This document shows positions 13,548-20,602 of a DNA stretch of 20,602 bases, piece by piece. The stretch spans positions 1 to 20,602 of the IMG/VR virus record IMGVR_UViG_3300043773_000078. One strand, written 5' to 3'. This DNA is from a virus. Numbering within the stretch: position 1 is the first letter of the stretch; each line of letters opens with the position of its first letter. The translations under genes and the position numbers were made by a program. The notes below the pieces were generated by a model. The model was given only the letters and a program-made list of their open reading frames with translations. It was not told the origin of the DNA and searched no databases.

Positions 13548-15512
13548 ATGGCATACACAAGTCAAGAAATTGTGGATTTCCTACTTAGGAATCCAGGCAT
13601 GACCGATGAGCAAATTGTTAAGGCAATGGAAACCTATGGGGTTTCTCCTGCTCAGATGGCTCAAGCTGTTGGCTTGTCAGAGGGTGAGGTTGCTTCTCGT
13701 GCTGCGGCTACTGTTCCTCAAGGACAGACTATTACCCTTGGAGATACTGTTGTTCAACCTGTTTACCAAGTAACTGGATCAGGTGAAAGCGAACAAGTAG
13801 GCGGTATTGAGAATGTCATTACCTACAAAGCTACTGATAACAAGGCGGGTGGATCGTATACCCAATACACACCTACTGGTGAAGTAGAGCAAACTGGCAC
13901 TCAACAAGAAGTTAAAAGCGGTCTAAAAGAGTTCGCAATAGGTGCGGGTTTACTGTTTGGTTTGCCAACCTTATTGAATGCGGGTGCGGCTACAACTGGC
14001 CTGACTGCAACCGAACTTGCTCAACTAGACTTGGCTACAGGTGGTGTTGGTGGTGCGGGTGGTATTGGTACAGGTGTTACCGCATTGGCTACAGGCGCAC
14101 CTACAGTAGCAACTACTGCTTTAACAGGTGGTAGTGGTTTAATTACAGGTGTTAATGCAGGTTTAACTGCGGCAGAAATTGCGGCTTTGACAGCACAAGA
14201 TTTAGCTATAGGTGCGGGTACTCCTAGTGCGGCAAGTGCAGCGGGTTTGCTTACTCCTGCTGTAACAAGTGCGGTAGCTCCTGCTGTTGCGGGAACTGCG
14301 GCAACAACAATTCCTACGGCAACTGCGGCTACTACAGCGGCTACTGCATTAACACCAACTGCGGCATCTGTACTAGCACCTGCGGCAGCATCTGCATTAA
14401 CACCAACTGTTGCCAACATAGCAACATCGTTGATTCCAACGGCAGTTAAGAGTCTCTTTACACCTACAAACATTAGTAATTTGCTTACGAGTGGCGCACA
14501 GACTACGGCAGGTTTACTCCAGCAGCAAACATCTCGTGAAGCGGCTCAAAAAGCGCAAGCAATGATTGATGCTGAGACTGCGGCTGCCAAACAATCTGCG
14601 GCTTTCCGTCCTATCGGAATGACTACTCGTTTTGGTACTTCACAGTTTGCAGTCGATCCTGTAACAGGTCAGTTGACAAGCGCAGGGTACACACTAAGTC
14701 CTGAAGCTAAAGCACAACAAGACAGGTTTGTTGCCTTGTCGCAACAAGGATTGACTCAAGCAGAAGCGGCACAACAACAGTTTGCACCTCTCCAAACAGG
14801 CGCACAACGTCTATTTGGATTGGGCAATCAATACTTGGCACAGACTCCTCAAGATGTTGCTCAGAATTATCTCAATCAGCAGATGGCTTTGTTGCAACCA
14901 GGCAGAGAGACTGAACTTGCTAATCTGCAAAACAGACTCCAACAACAAGGCCGTGGTGGTCTATCTGTTGCTCAAGGCGGCACTATGGGTGCTACTACTC
15001 CTGAACTACAGGCTTTGTATAACGCTAGAGCGCAACAAGAGGCTCAATTGGCGGCTAATGCTCAACAGTTTGGTCAACAACAAGTCCAGTTTGGTGCGGG
15101 ATTGCTTGGTACTGGCGCACAAACTATGGGTCAATACTATGGTGGTCAACAAGCGGCTTATGCACCTTATACGACTGCTTTGGGACAAGTTCAAGGTCTT
15201 GAGACTGCTGCACAACAACCCTTCCAATTGGGCGTTGGTCTTGGTAAAGAAACGTCTACAGCAGGTTACAACGTAGGTCGTTTAGGCTTAACGGGTGCGG
15301 GTCAAAGCGTTGCTCTAGCTACTGGTGCAGATGCCACTAGAAACCCATACGCCTCTGCAATAAGTGGTTTGGCAGCTAACCCTGCATTGGGGCAATATGT
15401 GGGTGGTTTGTTTAGTGGTGTACCGCCCGTTACGGCTATGAGTGCGCCAGCAACAACATTTGGTACTGGTACTTATTATGGCAACCAAGACCTCATGTCT
15501 CAATTCTTGTAA
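13548..15512 (+). CDS. Internal virion protein A (ejection protein)
   Basis: The 654-residue product is first of three large Ala/Gln-rich proteins, the normal size and place of podovirus ejection proteins. The N-terminal 52 residues hold a helical double motif (EIVDFLLRNPGMTDEQIVKA, then YGVSPAQMAQAVGLSEGEVA). Residues 125-150 are hydrophobic (KEFAIGAGLLFGLPTLLNAG), and a long Ala/Thr low-complexity stretch follows (about 150-300). The C-terminal half is Gln-rich, with repeated AQQ and QFGQQQVQF, ending in a Gly/Tyr-rich tail (YYGGQQAAYAPYTT). The hydrophobic and low-complexity parts fit a protein that leaves the capsid unfolded and forms part of the envelope channel. I see no enzyme motif. 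The call is inferred from order and composition. Confidence 0.75.
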   Translation: MAYTSQEIVDFLLRNPGMTDEQIVKAMETYGVSPAQMAQAVGLSEGEVASRAAATVPQGQTITLGDTVVQPVYQVTGSGESEQVGGIENVITYKATDNKAGGSYTQYTPTGEVEQTGTQQEVKSGLKEFAIGAGLLFGLPTLLNAGAATTGLTATELAQLDLATGGVGGAGGIGTGVTALATGAPTVATTALTGGSGLITGVNAGLTAAEIAALTAQDLAIGAGTPSAASAAGLLTPAVTSAVAPAVAGTAATTIPTATAATTAATALTPTAASVLAPAAASALTPTVANIATSLIPTAVKSLFTPTNISNLLTSGAQTTAGLLQQQTSREAAQKAQAMIDAETAAAKQSAAFRPIGMTTRFGTSQFAVDPVTGQLTSAGYTLSPEAKAQQDRFVALSQQGLTQAEAAQQQFAPLQTGAQRLFGLGNQYLAQTPQDVAQNYLNQQMALLQPGRETELANLQNRLQQQGRGGLSVAQGGTMGATTPELQALYNARAQQEAQLAANAQQFGQQQVQFGAGLLGTGAQTMGQYYGGQQAAYAPYTTALGQVQGLETAAQQPFQLGVGLGKETSTAGYNVGRLGLTGAGQSVALATGADATRNPYASAISGLAANPALGQYVGGLFSGVPPVTAMSAPATTFGTGTYYGNQDLMSQFL

Positions 15513-15521
15513 GGAATCATC

Positions 15522-17039
15522 ATGGCAGAAAATATCGTAGCGGGTTTGTTTGGGCTGACTCCTGAAATGTATGGTGAGCAACAACGCAGAAGTGCTTTGC
15601 GTGAAGGCATTGACCTTGCCAAGTTGACTCCTGGTGAAGCGGGTGCGGCAATGACCTATGCTGGTGCTAGAGGGCTTGGTGGGGCTATTGCGGGTGCTTT
15701 AGGTGTAGAAGACCCACAACTAAAGCTAATCAGTACTAGACAACAAGTTCTTGGTCAACTAGATCAATCTGATCCTACTTCTTTGTTAAATGGAGCTAAA
15801 ACTCTTGCTCAAATGGGTGACCAACAAGGTGCTTTTGCATTGGCTGATTTTGCTCGTAAGGCTCAAGTTCAAATTGCTGAACAACAACAGCGTTTAGCGG
15901 CAGCAAAAGCGTCAGAGGCTACGGCTACTCGTGAGCGTTTACCAGCAGTTAATCCTAACATCCAAATATCAGATCAAATTGCTAATTTAAAAGATGGAAT
16001 TACTCAACTAGAAGCAGCAGAGCAGACTCCTGAAAATCTGCGAACTAAAAATATTTTGACATATAAGTTAGCTGAGTTAGAGCGTTTGACAGACAAAGAG
16101 AAGCCTGACGCAACTACTAATGAATTTAAAAATGCTAGTGAGTTAGCTCTTACAGCGGGGCCAGTAGGTTCTCCTGAATATAAGGCTAAATTTGCTACTG
16201 AATTTGAACGTCTGACAGCTAAAAATGAAGTTCGTGGAAACATCAATAAAATTGGAGTTGCAGCATCTCCTGCTGGAAAAGCTGTTTTCTTGGATGTCAA
16301 TAAAGATTTGCAGTTTATTTACGATAAAGATGCAAGTGGAGCACAAATACGAGTGCCATTTACTGGTTCTTTAGTGCAAAAAGCTGATGGCGAAGGTGGA
16401 GGAGCAGATAGTGCGGCAGGAAAAGGAACAGTAGAAGTAGTCGACCCAAAAAATCCTACAAAAACAATTATTGTTAGCAAAGCAGAAGCTGTAGCAAACA
16501 GATTAACTCCTGCCAAAGCAATTGAGGGTTTAACACCGCAAATGCGACAAAATTTAGAGAAGAGTTACCCACAAGCAACATCCTCTCTAAAATCATATCA
16601 ATCCAAATCACAATTGTTTATTAAAGACCTTGAGACTCTGCGAGATAGCGAAGGTTTGGATTCTATTACTGGGTTTGCGGCAGGAAGAGCACCAGGCTTT
16701 ACAGACGCTGGACGTAAAGCAGTGGCTCTGTATGACAAAATAGTTGCTAAAGGCGGTTTCCAAACACTGCAAGATATGCGTGATATGTCTAAAACTGGAG
16801 GTGCGTTAGGAAACACATCCAACAGAGATATTTCCCTACTTATCGCTGCATTTGGGGCCATAGATAGAAAACAAAACGCAGATGATGTTAGGGCGGCTCT
16901 TGATAACTTAATTGAAGAACTAAAAGGTAGTCAAGAAAGGGTAAAAGACGCTTATGATTTGACTTACGAATATAGAAGAGCAAATGTACCGCAAGCCACA
17001 GGTGGTGTAGACCCTAACAATCCGCTATTAAGGAACTAA
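15522..17039 (+). CDS. Internal virion protein B (ejection protein)
   Basis: The 505-residue product has the N-terminal pattern VAGLFGLTPEMYGEQQRRSA, then a Gly/Ala-rich helix (AAMTYAGARGLGGAIAGALG), then EDPQLKLISTRQQVLGQLDQ and GAKTLAQMGDQQGAFALADF, which I recognise as recurrent in aquatic podovirus internal proteins. A Gln-rich coiled coil follows (VQIAEQQQRLAAAKASEATA). The C-terminal half is polar and helical (QKNADDVRAALDNLIEELKG). No lytic transglycosylase signature is present. It is preceded by AAGGA at the stop of protein A and followed after four bases by protein C. Together the three proteins resemble the T7 gp14/gp15/gp16 set in order and size, but no correspondence is claimed. 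Confidence 0.78.
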   Translation: MAENIVAGLFGLTPEMYGEQQRRSALREGIDLAKLTPGEAGAAMTYAGARGLGGAIAGALGVEDPQLKLISTRQQVLGQLDQSDPTSLLNGAKTLAQMGDQQGAFALADFARKAQVQIAEQQQRLAAAKASEATATRERLPAVNPNIQISDQIANLKDGITQLEAAEQTPENLRTKNILTYKLAELERLTDKEKPDATTNEFKNASELALTAGPVGSPEYKAKFATEFERLTAKNEVRGNINKIGVAASPAGKAVFLDVNKDLQFIYDKDASGAQIRVPFTGSLVQKADGEGGGADSAAGKGTVEVVDPKNPTKTIIVSKAEAVANRLTPAKAIEGLTPQMRQNLEKSYPQATSSLKSYQSKSQLFIKDLETLRDSEGLDSITGFAAGRAPGFTDAGRKAVALYDKIVAKGGFQTLQDMRDMSKTGGALGNTSNRDISLLIAAFGAIDRKQNADDVRAALDNLIEELKGSQERVKDAYDLTYEYRRANVPQATGGVDPNNPLLRN

Positions 17040-17043
17040 TGAG

Positions 17044-19551
17044 ATGGCTGATTTAACATCAATTCTTTCTGACCCAAACTACGTTAATGCAAATGAAGCC
17101 ACTAAAAAGGCTATCTTTGAGAAGTTTTCTTCTCAAGACCCAAATTTTGTAAACGCAAATCCTGAAACGCAAGCGGCTATTAGAAATAAGTTTGGCGTAT
17201 CTACTTTTGAAACTACACCTGAAGGTGCGGCAATTGGTAATCCATTGGCGGCAAGAAAATATGGTGGCCCTAAAGACACTAGCCGCATAGACCCTTTGAT
17301 GGCAATAGGCGGTGCGGGAACAGTTGGCACGTTTATGGGTGCAGTTGCACCTGAACTTTTACAAGGTGCGGCAACAGCAACTAGGGGTGTCCCCGCTTTA
17401 GCTCCTTTAAGTTCTGGACTTAGCCTCATGGCAGCGGCTACAAGACAGGCGGGTCGAGGAGTTAGCAGTATAGCGGGAGGTGTTAGCGGTTTATCTAGCG
17501 AAACAGCGGGACAAGTTGCCGAAGGAATGGGTGCAAGCGCACCAGTAGCTGAAGCGGCTCGACTTGTTGGTGGTGCTGTAACGCCTGAACTTGGGCCTTT
17601 AGCTTTGCAAATAGCAAGATTTACAGTTTCTGGTGCACCACAACAAGCCGCCATAAGTTTTGCAAAATCACTTTTAAATAAACTGAAAGAGGGTCAGTTA
17701 TCTCCTACAGAACAAAAAGAACTTCTTGAAATACAGTCCAGAATTATGGGCGAACAAGAGCCTAACAAAGCATTAAAACTTATTGGCGATGAGATGGAGA
17801 AGGCGGCTTTAAACATAAGGTCTACTGCGGCTCTTAAAGCATCTAGTTTGCACTCAAATGCCGCTGAAGTAGCTCGTAATGCCCGTTTAGCCGCTGATGC
17901 AGAATTAGCAAAAGTGCCTGGTCAACAAGCCGATATTCAAGCACAACAAGCATATTTAAAACAACTACAAGCACAAACAAGAACTGCGGGTGAAAACACA
18001 GTTGCCGCAATTGGAGAAGCTAAACCTTTGTCGGTCATAGGTTCAGAATTGCAACAAGCTGCTGCTCAACGTCAAAATGAATTAAGAACAGCCGCATCTG
18101 AAGCGTACAAACAAACACAAAGCGAAGTAAATAGCATTGTTTCTAAGTTAGAAAGTTCTGGTGAGTCGGTTACAAATTTATCTTCTTACAAAACATTAGT
18201 AGATCTTTTAAAACAGGAATTAAAACCAGGTGTTCACTCACCAGATGTGGCTAAAGGTTATCAAAAAATACTTGACCAAATAACTGTAAAAAAGAAGCCT
18301 GACGTTGCGCCTACATCACTTGGAGACCTTCTTGCTAAAGCTATAGAAGCTGAACCAAAAGAGCCACCAGCACTACCTACTTTTCAAGCTATTGACGATG
18401 CTAGACGTTTGTTAGGTGAAGCGTTTAGGGGCGAGGCAGACGAAGGCTATAAGGCAATTGGAAATACTGCTCAAAAAAAGTTTTATGGGTTGGTGTCACA
18501 AGTTCAAAAAGATTTTGCGGGAGAGCCACAAGCTAAATTGTTAACGCAATATGCTGATTCACGGCCTGGACTTGAAATATTTGGCTCTAAAGCTGGCACT
18601 AAATTAACTGGTCTTGACAAGGGTGCGTTATCGCAATTTGCTAGTGATCCTGCAAATATACCTAAAGTGTTTTTCTCTAGCCCAAAAATGTTTGCATCTT
18701 TAGTAGAGTTAGTTGGCGATAAAGCATTGGCAACACAAGCGGCACAACAATATACAGCTAATGAATTAACGCTAAGAAAAACATCCCGTGAAGTTGGTAC
18801 TTGGATGACAAAAAACCGAGAGTTTTTAAACACAGTACCAGAGATAAAAACATCTGTAATTGCCTATCAAAATTCTTTGCAAAACAGCGAAAGAGAAATA
18901 GCTAACATAGGGTCAAAGATCCAAAAGTTAGGTGGAGAATCAAAGGCAACTGCTTCAACAGCAGCCGCTACTGCAAAACAAATGCTTACCGAAGGTAGAG
19001 CTACTTCTCAAGCACTTACAAAAGAAGCAACTACTGTCAGTAGCGAAAGTGCGGCTTTGGCTGACAAACTATGGAATGGTCGGTCAGGAGAGTTAAAAAA
19101 TGCCCGTGAAGCCATTGAAGGCGGTGATTTAACTAGATGGGCTGCTATTGCGCCAATTATAGAACGCTCACCAGAAGCTAAAACTGCAATTTTTAATGCT
19201 GTAAGACAAGTTACATCTGAAATAGCAACCAATAAAGCGGTAATTCAAAAGTTTAACGAACAGATGCGTCCCGCTTTAGAAAGATTTGGGATGCTGAGTA
19301 AAGAAGAAGCGGATCGAATTGCTGCCGAATTAGTAAAAATCGGGGCTAAATCTGGCTCTGAAGCAGAAAAGTTAGGTTTGATGCGGAGACTAATTCTGCA
19401 AGGTGTAACTGGATATTCTAGTTCCTTGACTAGTCGAGGTACAAACTTTGCATTCATAAGTGCAGTCGATCAAATACCTAAATCATCTGGTATGTTAGGT
19501 GGCCCAATAGCACCGCCTCCTACTCAAAAACAAGGTATGTTGTCTAGGTAG
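17044..19551 (+). CDS. Internal virion protein C (ejection protein)
   Basis: The 835-residue product is the largest in the window. It opens with two tandem copies of a short motif, DPNYVNANEATKKAIFEKF (10-28) and DPNFVNANPETQAAIRNKF (32-50), period 22. A hydrophobic Gly-rich stretch follows (GGAGTVGTFMGAVAPELLQG), then Ala-rich and coiled-coil helical segments (EVARNARLAADAELA, then QAQQAYLKQLQAQTR). The C-terminus is extended and ends GGPIAPPPTQKQGMLSR. No SLT lysozyme motif or protease signature can be seen. Long helix, Ala/Gln-rich and tail-proximal order all point to the third ejection protein. ATG 17044 is chosen because the overlapping ATG at 17039 stops after five codons. Confidence 0.78.
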   Translation: MADLTSILSDPNYVNANEATKKAIFEKFSSQDPNFVNANPETQAAIRNKFGVSTFETTPEGAAIGNPLAARKYGGPKDTSRIDPLMAIGGAGTVGTFMGAVAPELLQGAATATRGVPALAPLSSGLSLMAAATRQAGRGVSSIAGGVSGLSSETAGQVAEGMGASAPVAEAARLVGGAVTPELGPLALQIARFTVSGAPQQAAISFAKSLLNKLKEGQLSPTEQKELLEIQSRIMGEQEPNKALKLIGDEMEKAALNIRSTAALKASSLHSNAAEVARNARLAADAELAKVPGQQADIQAQQAYLKQLQAQTRTAGENTVAAIGEAKPLSVIGSELQQAAAQRQNELRTAASEAYKQTQSEVNSIVSKLESSGESVTNLSSYKTLVDLLKQELKPGVHSPDVAKGYQKILDQITVKKKPDVAPTSLGDLLAKAIEAEPKEPPALPTFQAIDDARRLLGEAFRGEADEGYKAIGNTAQKKFYGLVSQVQKDFAGEPQAKLLTQYADSRPGLEIFGSKAGTKLTGLDKGALSQFASDPANIPKVFFSSPKMFASLVELVGDKALATQAAQQYTANELTLRKTSREVGTWMTKNREFLNTVPEIKTSVIAYQNSLQNSEREIANIGSKIQKLGGESKATASTAAATAKQMLTEGRATSQALTKEATTVSSESAALADKLWNGRSGELKNAREAIEGGDLTRWAAIAPIIERSPEAKTAIFNAVRQVTSEIATNKAVIQKFNEQMRPALERFGMLSKEEADRIAAELVKIGAKSGSEAEKLGLMRRLILQGVTGYSSSLTSRGTNFAFISAVDQIPKSSGMLGGPIAPPPTQKQGMLSR

Positions 19552-19553
19552 TA

Positions 19554-19646
19554 ATGTCTAAGTGGATTGAAACAATTGTTGCGGCAGTCTGTATAGCTTG
19601 CTTTGTGATATTTTGTAGCTACATTATTGTTTGGGCGTATCCGTGA
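19554..19646 (+). CDS. 30-aa single-pass membrane miniprotein
   Basis: This short frame begins two bases after internal protein C. The product starts MSKWIETIVAAVCIACFVIF and continues CSYIIVWAYP: a charged N-terminus and one hydrophobic helix (about 8-28), with three cysteines and aromatic ends. Its stop overlaps the next start by GTGA. Tiny membrane peptides of this kind occur in phages in lysis or superinfection functions, but no specific role can be stated. Confidence 0.55.
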   Translation: MSKWIETIVAAVCIACFVIFCSYIIVWAYP

Positions 19647-19795
19647 AATGGTTTCTAGTACTGTCAATGTTGTTTACATTGGTAGTATCTAGTAAAGAGA
19701 AAACTGAATATCGTTGTGTTAAGTGGGCGTGGACAGGTGATGTCTATAACCGAAAAGTAGTATGTCTTGAATGGCAAAAGGTAGATAAGAGATGA
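19643..19795 (+). CDS. 50-aa signal-like miniprotein (GTG start)
   Basis: It uses GTG 19643 inside the previous stop (GTGA) and ends in the ATGA that starts the next gene. The product starts MKWFLVLSMLFTLVVSSKEK, a signal-peptide-like hydrophobic segment, followed by a short polar domain with two cysteines sixteen positions apart (YRCVKWAWTGDVYNR, then VVCLEW). The signal plus paired cysteines suggests export and a disulfide in the periplasm. It has no lipobox, so it is not a clear outer-membrane spanin. I recall similar YRCVKW...VYNR...VC miniproteins in phages. Confidence 0.62.
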   Translation: MKWFLVLSMLFTLVVSSKEKTEYRCVKWAWTGDVYNRKVVCLEWQKVDKR

Positions 19796-20286
19796 TAGAT
19801 CCTCTAACAGCCCTAGCTGGCATTCAGCAAGCTATTTCGATGGTCAAGAAGGCTAGTAAGGTAGCCTCTGATCTAGGCTCTCTTGCACCCATGATTGGCA
19901 AGATGTTCGATGCCAAGAGTGCGGCTACCAAGGCATTGATTGAGGCTAAGAAGGGTAAAGGCTCAAACATGGGGACTGCTCTCCAGATTGAGATGGCTCT
20001 TGAACAGGCTAGAGCGTTTGAGGAAGAGTTAAAGATGCTCTTCATGACCACAGGTAAGGTTGACGTTTGGAACAAGATTAAATCTCGTCAAGACCAGATG
20101 GACATAGATGATGCAAGAGAACTTAGGGCTTTAGAAAGAGCAGATAAGAAGGCTAAACAAGAAGAAGAAGAAATGCAAGAGTTAGCCATGATTATTGGTG
20201 GTGTGGCTTTTGTTTTATTCTTGGTCGGAATCGGTATCTACGAACTCATGGAGTTTTGCGATACCACTAAAAGGTGTGGTCGGTGA
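19792..20286 (+). CDS. Helical protein with C-terminal membrane segment (164 aa)
   Basis: The N-terminal part is helical (LAGIQQAISMVKKASKVASD) with LAPMIGKMFDAKSAATKAL and NMGTALQIEMALEQARAFEE, then KMLFMTTGKVDVWNKI, followed by a charged coiled coil (RELRALERADKKAKQEEEEM). One membrane helix lies near 131-150 (AMIIGGVAFVLFLVGIGIYE), with a short CDTTKRC tail. This is a recurrent phage pattern in which a cytoplasmic coiled coil precedes a membrane anchor. Function is not established; a virion, injection or lysis-accessory role is possible. It is coupled by ATGA upstream and GTGA downstream. Confidence 0.8.
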   Translation: MIDPLTALAGIQQAISMVKKASKVASDLGSLAPMIGKMFDAKSAATKALIEAKKGKGSNMGTALQIEMALEQARAFEEELKMLFMTTGKVDVWNKIKSRQDQMDIDDARELRALERADKKAKQEEEEMQELAMIIGGVAFVLFLVGIGIYELMEFCDTTKRCGR

Positions 20287-20438
20287 ATGAGTATCAGAAG
20301 ACTTTTGACCTATGCCTCAAGATATTCGTTTACGGGTGTGTGGCGTTATGGTTTCTAGGCTTCTTAAAGTTCTTGCCTGACGATTTGTCGGACAGGATTG
20401 TCAATCTTCTACTTGGAAGGGTTGGGTTAGGGAAATGA
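20283..20438 (+). CDS. 51-aa single-pass membrane miniprotein (GTG start)
   Basis: GTG 20283 overlaps the previous stop (GTGA), and the stop lies in the ATGA of the next gene. The product starts MNEYQKTFDLCLKIFVYGCV; one membrane helix runs about 11-31 (CLKIFVYGCVALWFLGFLKF), followed by a polar PDDLSDRIVNLL tail. A different frame from ATG 20287 gives only 23 residues and is less likely. It may work with the preceding membrane protein. Confidence 0.6.
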   Translation: MNEYQKTFDLCLKIFVYGCVALWFLGFLKFLPDDLSDRIVNLLLGRVGLGK

Positions 20439-20602
20439 GAATTACCACTTACCAACAGAATGCTCAAATGTTGTCAGAGGCTCACCGAGTGATCCACCAA
20501 CAGAATATGAAGCGTTTGGCAGAACTAACCAGACAAGCTGAACAACAACAGAGAGTCCAAGAGATTAAGACGCAATGGGCTAAGTCTGTGGATATCAAAG
20601 CA
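20435..20602 (+). CDS. Gln-rich helical protein, 3' end outside window
   Basis: The frame starts in the ATGA ending the preceding gene and runs open to the last base (56 codons). The visible product starts MRITTYQQNAQMLSEAHRVI, then NMKRLAELTRQAEQQQRVQE. It is helical, Gln-rich and likely coiled-coil, with no membrane segment so far. Too little is visible to name it. It continues the close-coupled series. Confidence 0.6.
   Translation, partial: MRITTYQQNAQMLSEAHRVIHQQNMKRLAELTRQAEQQQRVQEIKTQWAKSVDIKA

Noticed and set aside
14021-14473. Antisense 150-codon frame opposite ejection protein A
   Set aside because: An Ala/Val-rich shadow of the sense Ala/Thr low-complexity stretch.
14782-15276. 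Second + strand frame of 164 codons inside ejection protein A
   Set aside because: It arises from Gln-rich codons (CAA/CAG) read out of frame, giving Leu/Asn strings. No start signal and full overlap with a strong gene.
17133-17654. Antisense 173-codon frame opposite ejection protein C
   Set aside because: Compositional shadow rich in Ala, Pro and Ser; no independent evidence.
1-20602. Integrase, CRISPR, tRNA, insertion sequence, toxin-antitoxin or anti-defence gene
   Set aside because: I looked on both strands and saw no matching motif, cloverleaf, spaced repeats or terminal inverted repeats.

Overview
The window is a 20.6-kb piece of a tailed double-stranded DNA bacteriophage. Every gene I can support is on the + strand and densely packed, with many 1-, 4- or 8-base stop/start overlaps. 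It carries a nearly complete virion module of a short-tailed (podovirus-type) phage: terminase, portal, scaffold, major capsid protein, small accessory head proteins, head-tail adaptor, tail nozzle, tail fibre, and three large internal-virion (ejection) proteins. I see no integrase, repressor, tRNA, rRNA, insertion sequence, CRISPR array, DNA polymerase or RNA polymerase. The protein styles resemble podoviruses known mostly from freshwater and marine metagenomes. The host cannot be named from this sequence, but a Gram-negative aquatic bacterium is a reasonable inference because the adaptor, nozzle and ejection-protein set is typical of phages of such hosts.

Layout. 1-1776: packaging genes, namely a small-terminase-like gene whose start lies before the window, a hidden 57-codon gene, and the large terminase. 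1779-4997: portal, a conserved 79-residue protein, a zinc-ribbon miniprotein and the scaffold. 5016-6401: major capsid protein and a small beta-rich (probable decoration) protein, each followed by a strong intrinsic terminator and each preceded by the same 19-base leader. 6411-8049: a run of seven very small genes (a possible AT-hook protein, a coiled-coil plus membrane-helix protein, three short basic proteins and two more beta-rich proteins). 8046-10234: head-tail adaptor and tail nozzle. 10236-13542: an 823-residue modular tail fibre followed by four small coupled genes, one a 32-residue zinc-finger-like miniprotein. 13548-19551: three large Ala/Gln-rich internal-virion proteins. 19554-20602: five small genes, three with a membrane helix or signal-like segment, the last cut by the window end.

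How it works together (inference from known podovirus biology). Scaffold and portal nucleate a procapsid of capsid protein, terminase packages DNA through the portal, small beta-rich proteins decorate the shell, adaptor and nozzle close the vertex, the fibre binds the host, and the internal proteins are ejected to make a channel across the envelope. The least explained parts are the many overlapping miniprotein genes. Eight of them are shorter than about 62 codons: 57, 61, 48, 32, 46, 30, 50 and 51. They form coupled clusters and include metal-binding, highly basic and membrane types. I found no wholly new enzymatic system. The miniprotein clusters, the terminator-bracketed decoration gene and a marked context rule in alanine codon choice are the best candidates for a second look.
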